Positions 1-5,849 of a stretch of DNA of 5,849 nucleotides are shown piece by piece. Made by a program: the position numbers and the translations under genes. The stretch is from NCBI GenBank assembly GCA_049642465.1, contig JBAROV010000002.1:1-5849 (forward strand), given 5' to 3'. The notes beneath the pieces were generated by a model. It was not told where the DNA came from and made no database searches. It saw only the letters and a list, made by a program, of their open reading frames with translations. Positions within the stretch are counted from its first letter, which is position 1. Each line of letters starts with the position of its first letter. Origin of the DNA: CAWDPQ01 sp049642465. GTDB taxonomy: Bacteria; Acidobacteriota; Vicinamibacteria; Vicinamibacterales; 2-12-FULL-66-21.

Positions 1-2443
1 CCCACAAGGCCTCCATCATGTAGTGCTCGTACTGGGGGTCCTTTTGATCGAGCCGATCGATCCAGGTCTGAAGCGCCGTGAGCACCTCTTTTGTGTCGCG
101 TGCGCTCAGTTCGATCTTGGCGCGGTAACGAACGCGGTCTTCCGGCTCCTTCAAAAGGTCGAGCAGCTGTGGAATCGGCTGACCCGCGATTTTTGCCGGC
201 GTCAGAAGCGGGCGTCCCGCATAGCTGACGCGATACACGCGTCCGTGCTCCTTGTCGCGCGACGTGTCCCGCAGGTTGTGCTGCATGTGCCCGATGATTG
301 GGTTGTGCCAATCGACGAAGTAGAGCGCGCCATCCGGCCCCACCTCCGCGTCCACCGGCCGGAAGTTCTCGTCTGTTGATTGCAGGATGGGCTCCACCTC
401 GGCCCATTTGAGCCCGGCGCCGTCTTCGCTCAGCTTGTAGTTCAGAATTCCGCGGAAGCCGATCACGTTCAGCACGACGATGTTGCCCTGCATCGAGTCG
501 GGAAAGTGTCGCGTCGACAGGATGTCGGTCCCCCCCACGGGTCGGGTTTTCACGGCTCCAGGCCTCGGCGCGTTCCGGGTCTCCATCGCCGGGTAGTACT
601 TCTTCGTGGAAAAAGACGGCCCGTAGTACGGCTGTCCACCGGTCGCGTCGAAGACGATGTCGCGTCCCCATCGATCGAACACGTGGCCGTGGGGATTCGG
701 GAAGTTCATGGGGATATACACCTCGAACTTCCAGGCGCGCGGCTCGAACCTGTACACCCCGCCATCGGCCTGCCGCACGGTCGGGCCCCACGGCGTTTCA
801 ACCTGGGTCCGATGAAAGATCCCTTCCTGCATGTACAGGGCCCCACCTGGATCGAAGGTGAAGCTGTTGATCGCATGATGGGTGTCGGCCGAGTCCAGAC
901 CGTGAAGCAGGAATTGCTTTACGTCGTAGCGATCGTCTCCATTCGTGTCCTTGAGGAAGACGAGATTGGGAGGCTGCCCGACGATGACGCCGCCGTTCCA
1001 GAATTCAAACCCGGTTGGATTGTGCAGATCGCCGGCAAACACGGTCCTCTTGTCCGCCTTGCCGTCGCCGTCCGTGTCCTCGAGAATGAGGAGCTTGTCC
1101 TCCATCGCGGTCTTCGGTTGCCAGTGGGGGTAGCTCTTCCAGGCGGCCACCCACAAACGTCCCTTGGTGTCGAACGCCATCTGCACGGGGTTGACGAGCT
1201 CCGGGAACTCCTTCTCCGACGCAAACAAGTTGACTTTGAACCCCTGCGCGACGGTCATTTTCTGAATCGCATCCTCGCCGTCGATGAAGATGTGCCGGCC
1301 GCCGGGTCCCTTTCCTGGCTCGTTCGTCTGAGCGTCGATGAGGGGAGGCGTGTCGGTATCGTCGATCTTGACGTCCGCCCCCTTGCCGTCCTGCCCGCGC
1401 GCGATGGCCCAGATGCGCCGATCGCGATTGCTCGTCATCACGTCCAGCACCGAGATCTCGCGCTGCAACACCTCGTAGTTGCTCGGCAGCACGGCGTCCT
1501 TGCCAACCTTGGCCACTTCCTTCGCGTCCACGTTTCGCGGGTTGCCGCGAATAAACGTCAGGAACGCACGGTCTCCGTAAGTGGCAAACCCGTCAGTCGC
1601 GCGATACCGGTTGAACCAGTGAACGCTCTTGTCTACGACCGCTTCACGCAGCTTCGAAAGGTACGACTCGTTGTAAGTTGGTGAATCGCCGAAGAGCCCA
1701 CGGTCGATCGCTTGTGCGATGCGGCGGTTGCCTTCGCTGTTCAGGTGCACGCCCTGGATCGTGAGCGGCGTTTTCACCGTGGCGTAGAGCTGGCGGCTCG
1801 GCGCGAACAGATCGACGAAGTAGACGTCGTTGGCCTTGGCCACCTCCGCCATCGCGCGGGTGTACATGCCAAGGCGCAGGTTGTTTTCCTTGCCGTCGGG
1901 CAGGTCCGGATTTCCCAGGTTCTCGTGAGCGATCGGCGAAAAGATCACCAGCTTCGGCGCTGACTTGCCGTTGTACTTCTGCGCGAGCGTGTGTTTGATC
2001 CAGTCGCCGAGCTGCTGCTTGAACGCGTCGAGGCCGGCCGCCCCCGCATACGATTCGTTGTAGCCGAAGAACGCAAAAATCACGTCCGCTTTCGTGTTTG
2101 CCGCCTCGAGCCGGTTTTCCTGATATCCGCCAATAGCTTCGGCTTTGCCGCTCAGCCATTCGTCCGGCGTGCCGAAGTTCTTTGAGCGCAAACGGGTGGC
2201 AACCTCGTCTCCGCTGAACCCGAGATTTCGAATCACCAGATCGTGCTTCGGAAACCGCGCATGGAGGTAGGTATCGAGCCACCCGTCATACTGCATGCGC
2301 TCAGCGAGGGTGTTGCCGACGATGCAAATGTGTTCGCCGGCCTGCAGCGTGAACGGCACGGCCACCTTGCCGCCCGCAGGAACGTTCGTCGCCATGACCA
2401 GCCCGCATGCCGCGATCCACGACCAACGCGCTCTCGACATCAT
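1..2443 (-). CDS. Secreted SGNH/GDSL-like domain fused to PVC-type membrane-bound dehydrogenase beta-propeller (C-terminus missing)
   Basis: This frame is open without a stop from ATG at 2443 to the left edge, giving 814 visible residues; the C-terminus lies outside the window. Residues 1-23 look like a signal peptide (R4, R6, hydrophobic 7-20, possible cleavage after A23). An IAAC lipobox-like match at 10-13 is probably too early to be real. Residues 35-255 resemble an SGNH hydrolase: block I is G43-N44-T45-L46, block II is near G75-G78, block III is G127-Y128-N129-E130, and block V is Q230-G-V-H233-L-N. Residues 395-740 match the propeller of the planctomycete-type 'membrane-bound dehydrogenase' family, with two acidic Ca-site-like loops (D456-D464, D499-D507) and a DWHNPIIGHMQHN segment (711-723). 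From about 755 HEAT-like helices begin. Family members usually end with a CxxCH cytochrome domain, which cannot be seen here. A second ATG at 2440 gives better spacing to the GGAGAG ribosome site. The substrate is unknown; oxidation or binding of a sugar-like compound outside the membrane is inference. Confidence 0.88.
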   Translation of the reverse strand, partial: MMSRARWSWIAACGLVMATNVPAGGKVAVPFTLQAGEHICIVGNTLAERMQYDGWLDTYLHARFPKHDLVIRNLGFSGDEVATRLRSKNFGTPDEWLSGKAEAIGGYQENRLEAANTKADVIFAFFGYNESYAGAAGLDAFKQQLGDWIKHTLAQKYNGKSAPKLVIFSPIAHENLGNPDLPDGKENNLRLGMYTRAMAEVAKANDVYFVDLFAPSRQLYATVKTPLTIQGVHLNSEGNRRIAQAIDRGLFGDSPTYNESYLSKLREAVVDKSVHWFNRYRATDGFATYGDRAFLTFIRGNPRNVDAKEVAKVGKDAVLPSNYEVLQREISVLDVMTSNRDRRIWAIARGQDGKGADVKIDDTDTPPLIDAQTNEPGKGPGGRHIFIDGEDAIQKMTVAQGFKVNLFASEKEFPELVNPVQMAFDTKGRLWVAAWKSYPHWQPKTAMEDKLLILEDTDGDGKADKRTVFAGDLHNPTGFEFWNGGVIVGQPPNLVFLKDTNGDDRYDVKQFLLHGLDSADTHHAINSFTFDPGGALYMQEGIFHRTQVETPWGPTVRQADGGVYRFEPRAWKFEVYIPMNFPNPHGHVFDRWGRDIVFDATGGQPYYGPSFSTKKYYPAMETRNAPRPGAVKTRPVGGTDILSTRHFPDSMQGNIVVLNVIGFRGILNYKLSEDGAGLKWAEVEPILQSTDENFRPVDAEVGPDGALYFVDWHNPIIGHMQHNLRDTSRDKEHGRVYRVSYAGRPLLTPAKIAGQPIPQLLDLLKEPEDRVRYRAKIELSARDTKEVLTALQTWIDRLDQKDPQYEHYMMEALW

Positions 2444-2447
2444 CCAG

Positions 2448-2453
2448 CTCTCC
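2448..2453 (-). promoter_or_regulatory. Ribosome binding site of the SGNH/propeller gene
   Basis: GGAGAG on the minus strand lies 4 bases before ATG 2443 and 7 bases before the tandem ATG at 2440. The spacing favours 2440 as the main start, which would remove one methionine. It falls in the 15-base gap after the TIM-barrel gene, so translation starts without a separate promoter. Confidence 0.6.
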
Positions 2454-2458
2454 AACGG

Positions 2459-3334
2459 TTACGGTTTGAACGACTTCAGAAACGTGAGGCTCTGCGGAAT
2501 GTGACCCCAGGGATCTGCGCTTTCGTCTTCCAGGTAATAGAGGGCAGTCCCTGCCATCATTGCCGCGCGAAGCACGGCCCGCATGTCGATCTGCCCGGTG
2601 CCGACCGGAACGTCTTCGTCGGGCTCCCCCGTGGCCGTTCCCACCTTCACCACAACACCCTTCCTGAGATCTTTGAGATGCAGGCTCGTCACACGGGATT
2701 TGTGGCGTTCGATCAGCCGGACAGGATCCGCGCCGCCGTGATAGGTGTGAAACACATCGATTTGAAACCTCACGCGAGACGGTTCCGTGTTTGTCGCGAT
2801 GGTCTCGAACAATGTGCCCTCGGGCGACGGAACGAAGTCGTACCCGTGGCAGTGATATCCAAATGTCAGGTCCGCCTTCGCCGCCTCCGAACCGAACCGG
2901 TTGAACGCCTCTGCCGCCTTCAGCGCATCGTCGCGAGTGAACGTTTTCTGGTGAGGGATCCACGGACAGACGACCGATCGGGCGCCAAGCGCCTTCGCTT
3001 CCGCCAAGGCGCCGCCAAGGTCGTCTCGCAGACGCTCGAATTGCATGTGCGCCGACTGACACCGCAGTCCGGCCGCATCGAGCGCGCGGCGCAATTCAGA
3101 GACGCTTTTGCCCCACAATCCCGCGCCCTCGACCTCGCGAAAACCCAGACCGCGAACCTTCGCGAGCGTTCCCGGCAGATCCTTCGGCAGATACTCACGC
3201 ACGCTCCACAGCTGAAGGCCAACCGGACCGTTCAACGCGGTCTTGATTTCGTCCTGGGCCAACGCCCACCTCGGAGCGATGGCCGACCCAGCGATACCGG
3301 AGGTCAAAGTTGTCAGAAACGTTCGGCGGTGCAC
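2459..3334 (-). CDS. Tat-exported TIM-barrel protein, sugar phosphate isomerase/epimerase superfamily
   Basis: A 291-residue protein of the xylose isomerase-like TIM-barrel superfamily (the AP endonuclease 2 fold). Residues 1-26 form a twin-arginine signal (R3-R4-T-F-L, hydrophobic 8-20, ALA cleavage site before Q27), so it acts outside the cytoplasm. This is unlike the cytosolic members that handle phosphorylated sugars. The barrel starts at GLQLWSVRE (39-47). Likely metal and catalytic residues are in EVEG (67-70), SAHMQ (H96), GYHCHGYDF (H161, H163), QIDVFH (D193, H196), HLKD (H219, K221, D222) and LEDE (E269, E271). This is the usual D/H/E metal set of the family. The start is GTG, with a strong AGGGAGGG site 7 bases upstream. 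The upstream gene's stop is only 3 bases away and the next gene starts 15 bases downstream. Neighbours suggest work on an oxidised sugar or glycoside, for example as a 3-keto sugar isomerase or lyase; the exact reaction cannot be read from the sequence. Confidence 0.93.
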   Translation of the reverse strand: MHRRTFLTTLTSGIAGSAIAPRWALAQDEIKTALNGPVGLQLWSVREYLPKDLPGTLAKVRGLGFREVEGAGLWGKSVSELRRALDAAGLRCQSAHMQFERLRDDLGGALAEAKALGARSVVCPWIPHQKTFTRDDALKAAEAFNRFGSEAAKADLTFGYHCHGYDFVPSPEGTLFETIATNTEPSRVRFQIDVFHTYHGGADPVRLIERHKSRVTSLHLKDLRKGVVVKVGTATGEPDEDVPVGTGQIDMRAVLRAAMMAGTALYYLEDESADPWGHIPQSLTFLKSFKP

Positions 3335-3337
3335 GGA

Positions 3338-3865
3338 TTAACCCTCCCTGACGTCAAACCCGACGAACTCGGGCAGGTAACTATTGCCCTTGTACTCCAT
3401 CTCCTGCTTGATGCCGATCTCCGACGTGTAGTAGGCATCGACCACTCGAGCCTTGAGCTGGAGGAAGAATACTTCCTCGGGGTTCTGCGGCTTCGCTTCG
3501 TTTCGCGCCATCCGCGTCACCACGGCGATCCGTTCGGCTGGAGCCGATTGCAGGAAGGCCTTGCCGCTCGTCTCGCGCGACACTTGCTCTACAACCTTCA
3601 AACCCTCGCGCCATGTCGTTTTCTCGGTGGCATCCCACGCCTCTGCGAGCCGCGTATCGATGTAGGCCGCGACTTTTGCGGCGCGGGCACCAGGGGAATG
3701 GTCGTCGGAGGGAATGATGATGTCGCTCAATTCGTCGACCAGCGCCAACTCCTCCGGCGTGAAAAACCTGGGCGCCTGTGCCAGCGACTCCGTTCCGCCA
3801 AGCGACACGGTCAGCGTCGCGGCAGCGCCAAGCTTGATGAGATCGCGCCGGCTCAATTCGTCCAT
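3338..3865 (-). CDS. Gluconate 2-dehydrogenase subunit 3 family protein, Tat-exported small subunit
   Basis: A 175-residue protein of the gluconate 2-dehydrogenase subunit 3 family, the small partner of FAD-dependent GMC sugar dehydrogenases. Residues 1-30 are a textbook Tat signal: S5-R6-R7-D8-L9-I10-K11, a hydrophobic stretch 12-22 and an SLA-Q cleavage site near 29. The mature part shows the family pattern: FFTPEELALVDEL (34-46), an IIPSDDHSPGA segment (50-60), AAYID (66-70), and the C-terminal YYTSEIGIKQEMEYKGN segment (145-161). I chose ATG 3865 over the in-frame ATG at 3952 for three reasons: the longer form would add 29 residues copied from another frame of the GMC gene, it would bury the Tat motif, and 3865 overlaps the GMC stop as TGATG. 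In related complexes this subunit stabilises the large subunit and carries it through the Tat system. No cofactor motif is expected or seen. It is co-transcribed with the GMC gene upstream and the TIM-barrel gene downstream. Confidence 0.93.
   Translation of the reverse strand: MDELSRRDLIKLGAAATLTVSLGGTESLAQAPRFFTPEELALVDELSDIIIPSDDHSPGARAAKVAAYIDTRLAEAWDATEKTTWREGLKVVEQVSRETSGKAFLQSAPAERIAVVTRMARNEAKPQNPEEVFFLQLKARVVDAYYTSEIGIKQEMEYKGNSYLPEFVGFDVREG
3342..3349 (-). promoter_or_regulatory. Strong ribosome binding site deciding the GTG start of the TIM-barrel gene
   Basis: AGGGAGGG on the minus strand sits 7 bases before GTG at 3334. It is embedded in the last codons (Arg-Glu-Gly) of the small-subunit gene, so ribosomes finishing that gene pass over it. 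It supports the GTG start, which also places the twin-arginine motif right at the N-terminus. Confidence 0.7.
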
Positions 3866-5661
3866 CACAGGTTCCCTTTGCCAAATTCGGAGGCGAGGTA
3901 ATCGCACGATCGCCAGGCGAGCGCCATAATCGTCCACGTCGGGTTCTGACACGACGCGCTCACGTGGCTGCTCCCATCAACCACAAACAAATTCTTCACG
4001 TCGTGCGACTGTTGGAACTGATTGAGAACGGACGTCTTCTTGTCCGTTCCCATGCGTGCCGTGCCAAGCTCGTGGATCGACCAGCCCTCGGTGAGCACCG
4101 TGCGATCCACGTTGAGGATCTCGAATCCCGCCTGTTCGAACATTTCCTGCGCGGTCGCGGCCATGTCTTCGCACATCTTCTTTTCGTTGTCGGCGAACTT
4201 GTAGTTGAAGCGGAGAACCGGAATACCCCACTTGTCCTTTACAACGGGATCCAGCGCGACCTGGTTTTCGTAGCGCGCCAGCACTTCGCCGAAGCCGCCC
4301 ATGCTGATGAACGCCCCCGCATAGTCGCGCACTGTCTTCTTGTACTCGGCGCCGAATCCCAGCGTGTCGTGCGCGCGCGTGGGGAACATCTGCGTGCCCG
4401 AACTGCCCTCGAACCCGTAGGCGCGGATAAAGTGCGGATGCTTCTCAGAAAGGTTGCGAAACCGCGGCACGTAAAACCCGCCCGGCCGCCCATCGTCGAT
4501 CGTCCTGGGCTTGCCGATGCGATCCTTGACGAGGCCGGTTACGCTGGGGCCCATCACGTGCTCGCAGAAGTTGTGGCCGACGTGGCCGCTCGAATTGCCG
4601 ATCCCGTTCGGATGGGCGCTCGATTTCGAGAGCAGCATCAACCGCGCTGATTCGAGCGTGGAGGCCGCGAGCACCACTGTCTTCGCCAGCGCTTCATACG
4701 ACCTGCCGTTCTCGGCATCGACGAACGCGACGCCGCGGGCCTTGCCGGTTCTACTGTCTACGAGGATCTCGCGAGCGATCGAGTTCGCCCTCAAGGTCAG
4801 ATTCCCGGTGTCCTGTGCCGGGTAGATCAGCCCTGTCGGTGAATCGAACGCCGCGTGGATGTCACAGCCGCCCGAGCGCCGGTTGCAGGCGCCACGGCCG
4901 AAGCACCGGCTGCGATATTTGTTGTGCTTCAGGCCGTCGGTCGTGACGCCGGCACGATACGGCGTGAGGACGCGATTCATCTTCTTCAAGGCATTCCTCA
5001 GCGTCATTTCAGCGCTCGTCAGTCTCGTTGGCCGCTGAAAAACGCTGTCGGGCAGATGCGCCAGGTTCTCTTTCACACCCGAGATACCCAGATACCGATC
5101 GACTCGGTCGTAGTAGGGTTCGAGGTCCGTGTAAGAAATCGGCCAGTCTTCTCCAAAGCCGTCACGGGTTTTCGCCTTGAAGTCGTAATCCGACAGCCGG
5201 AGCGCCAGGCGACCCCAGATATTGGTCTTCCCACCCAGACAGCGGGCGCGGACCCACGCGTAATTCGTTCCCGTGTACGGATGTTCTTTCTCGTCGACGA
5301 CGATGTTTCTGGAGTAGTCGGGCCCGCTCCAGCCCTGCACGTAGGAGTACACCTTGGTGTACCCGGAATCCGTCGCGTACGGAGGCTGGCGAATCGTGTA
5401 CTCGTTCAGCGAGAGCGCGTGATGGCCCGGCGGCATCTCGCCGCGGCGGGGATGCTCGTAGGGCCACTCGGTGGACTTCAGTTCCTTGTCGATGTCGAGT
5501 TTCCTGCCAGCCTCGAGCATCAGCACCTTCATGCCGCGCGACGTCAGAACGTGAGCGGCCATGCCGCCGGCGGCGCCGGAGCCGATCACGATGGCATCGT
5601 AGGTTCGTTTGAGGTCGACCTCGGGTTGCACACTGCCCTGCAGCAGGCGGATCAGATTCAT
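3865..5661 (-). CDS. GMC family FAD-dependent oxidoreductase (dehydrogenase large subunit)
   Basis: A 598-residue GMC oxidoreductase of the gluconate/glucoside dehydrogenase large-subunit type. The FAD-binding Rossmann motif is at AIVIGSGAAGG (23-33), with the ribose-binding E50 in LEAG. The second FAD region is RARCLGGKTNIWG (138-150). The C-terminal GMC domain has IHELGTARMG (529-538) with H530 as the likely catalytic base. The VDGSSHVSASCQNPTWTI segment (561-578) supplies N573 as its partner, an H/N pair as in choline oxidase. A cysteine-rich segment (C253, C259, C266) lies where Fe-S-bearing FAD dehydrogenases have their cluster cysteines. There is no signal peptide; export is probably by association with the Tat-bearing small subunit encoded next. 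The start at 5661 leaves 20 residues before the first beta strand and has only a poor ribosome site (GAG four bases upstream), but there is no later Met before the FAD motif. It is the first gene of the operon. The substrate is unknown; a sugar, glycoside or polyol hydroxyl is likely. Confidence 0.95.
   Translation of the reverse strand: MNLIRLLQGSVQPEVDLKRTYDAIVIGSGAAGGMAAHVLTSRGMKVLMLEAGRKLDIDKELKSTEWPYEHPRRGEMPPGHHALSLNEYTIRQPPYATDSGYTKVYSYVQGWSGPDYSRNIVVDEKEHPYTGTNYAWVRARCLGGKTNIWGRLALRLSDYDFKAKTRDGFGEDWPISYTDLEPYYDRVDRYLGISGVKENLAHLPDSVFQRPTRLTSAEMTLRNALKKMNRVLTPYRAGVTTDGLKHNKYRSRCFGRGACNRRSGGCDIHAAFDSPTGLIYPAQDTGNLTLRANSIAREILVDSRTGKARGVAFVDAENGRSYEALAKTVVLAASTLESARLMLLSKSSAHPNGIGNSSGHVGHNFCEHVMGPSVTGLVKDRIGKPRTIDDGRPGGFYVPRFRNLSEKHPHFIRAYGFEGSSGTQMFPTRAHDTLGFGAEYKKTVRDYAGAFISMGGFGEVLARYENQVALDPVVKDKWGIPVLRFNYKFADNEKKMCEDMAATAQEMFEQAGFEILNVDRTVLTEGWSIHELGTARMGTDKKTSVLNQFQQSHDVKNLFVVDGSSHVSASCQNPTWTIMALAWRSCDYLASEFGKGNL
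3873..3878 (-). promoter_or_regulatory. Ribosome binding site of the small-subunit gene, inside the GMC reading frame
   Basis: AAGGGA on the minus strand, within the last codons of the GMC gene, lies 7 bases before ATG 3865. Together with the TGATG stop-start overlap it indicates coupled translation, which would keep the two subunits in balance. Confidence 0.5.
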
Positions 5662-5679
5662 AGGACTCGGCCGCTCGTC

Positions 5680-5685
5680 ATCATA
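5680..5685 (-). promoter_or_regulatory. Possible -10 promoter element of the operon
   Basis: TATGAT on the minus strand differs from TATAAT at one base and would place transcription start about 12 bases before the GMC ATG. The -35 side is weak: at 16-base spacing TCGATC matches TTGACA at only three positions. An activator or a different sigma factor, or chance, are all possible. Confidence 0.25.
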
Positions 5686-5721
5686 CCTTGGGGTCGCCCG
5701 AGATCGAGATCAGGAGGGGAG

Positions 5722-5808
5722 ACAGGAGGTCAGGAGATCAAGAGGAATGGACAGGAGGTCAGGAGATCAAGAGGAATTTACAGGAGGTCAAGAGATCAGG
5801 AGAGAGTC
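5722..5808 (+). repeat. Tandem repeat, three copies of a 29-base purine-rich unit
   Basis: Copies at 5722-5750 and 5751-5779 differ only in the last two bases. The third, 5780-5808, is degenerate, mainly toward its end. A shorter related fragment (CAGGAGGGGAG) precedes at 5711-5721. Each unit is built from smaller TCAGGAG-like blocks. Each copy begins with ACAGGAGGTCA, so AGGAGGT occurs at 5724, 5753 and 5782, exactly 29 bases apart. The array lies upstream of the operon, 60 to 150 bases from the GMC start. The strand is purine-rich almost throughout, unlike the balanced composition of the genes. The unit is not palindromic and its copies have no spacers, so it is not a CRISPR array. Its role is unknown: slippage-made intergenic repeat, regulator sites or structural DNA. 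Confidence 0.85.
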
Positions 5809-5849
5809 CGCGTCAGGACGGTCCCGCTCTTTCTTCGACTGGTTAGGCG

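Noticed and set aside
380..1684. A 434-codon open frame on the plus strand, with a neighbouring 118-codon frame at 23-379
   Set aside because: Both are antisense to the continuous propeller reading frame, which shows conserved motifs along its whole length. The composition is that of a shadow frame.
1644..2282. A 212-codon minus-strand frame
   Set aside because: It is in a different frame from the SGNH domain, which is recognisable across the same bases (blocks III and V). Its product has no domain and is rich in Arg, Gly and Pro.
2243..3901. A 552-codon open frame on the plus strand
   Set aside because: It lies opposite three genes with clear family motifs, its translation is Arg/His/Leu-rich without any recognisable domain, and it crosses the gene borders. 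This is a typical antisense frame in GC-rich DNA.
3866..3952. Longer N-terminus for the small subunit, starting at 3952
   Set aside because: It would place 29 residues before the Tat signal and overlap the GMC gene by 88 bases. The 3865 start has TGATG coupling and a ribosome site at the right distance.
5711..5808. Repeat array considered as CRISPR
   Set aside because: Copies are directly adjacent with no unique spacers and the unit is not palindromic.
5809..5849. GGACGGTCC considered as terminator stem
   Set aside because: The stem is only four base pairs with a one-base loop and no T run follows on either strand.

Overview
The window is a GC-rich bacterial segment carrying four tightly packed genes, all on the minus strand and read from right to left. 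Gene order is: a GMC-family FAD oxidoreductase (large catalytic subunit); a Tat-exported gluconate 2-dehydrogenase subunit 3-type small subunit; a Tat-exported TIM-barrel protein of the sugar phosphate isomerase/epimerase superfamily; and a large secreted fusion of an SGNH/GDSL-like domain with a PVC-type 'membrane-bound dehydrogenase' beta-propeller. The last gene runs off the left edge. These families in combination, with high GC, suggest Acidobacteriota (perhaps Vicinamibacteria), with Planctomycetota or Verrucomicrobiota as alternatives. This is a judgement from family content, not from a database search.

Layout: 1-2443 (minus) is the incomplete SGNH/propeller protein, with 814 residues visible. 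2459-3334 (minus) is the TIM-barrel protein with a GTG start. 3338-3865 (minus) is the small subunit, which starts at 3865 and not at the longer in-frame start at 3952. 3865-5661 (minus) is the GMC oxidoreductase. The junctions are a 1-base overlap (TGATG), a 3-base gap and a 15-base gap, so this looks like one operon with translational coupling. The 188 bases right of the first gene (5662-5849) hold a possible promoter and a purine-rich tandem repeat of a 29-base unit. Each repeat copy carries AGGAGGT on the plus strand, so a minus-strand leader transcript would carry ACCUCCU.

How the genes may work together: the GMC subunit has no export signal and the small subunit has a clear twin-arginine signal, as in known heterodimeric FAD sugar dehydrogenases whose large subunit is carried out with the small one. 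The next two gene products also carry export signals, so the whole set probably acts outside the cytoplasmic membrane on a sugar, glycoside or polyol. A plausible model, which is inference, is oxidation of a sugar hydroxyl (for example at C3 of a glycoside) by the GMC complex. The TIM-barrel protein would then isomerise or cleave the keto product. The propeller protein, whose family usually ends in a CxxCH cytochrome domain (here beyond the window), would receive electrons or act on a second substrate.

No RNA genes, CRISPR arrays, insertion sequences or convincing terminators were seen. Very long plus-strand open frames opposite the real genes are composition artefacts.
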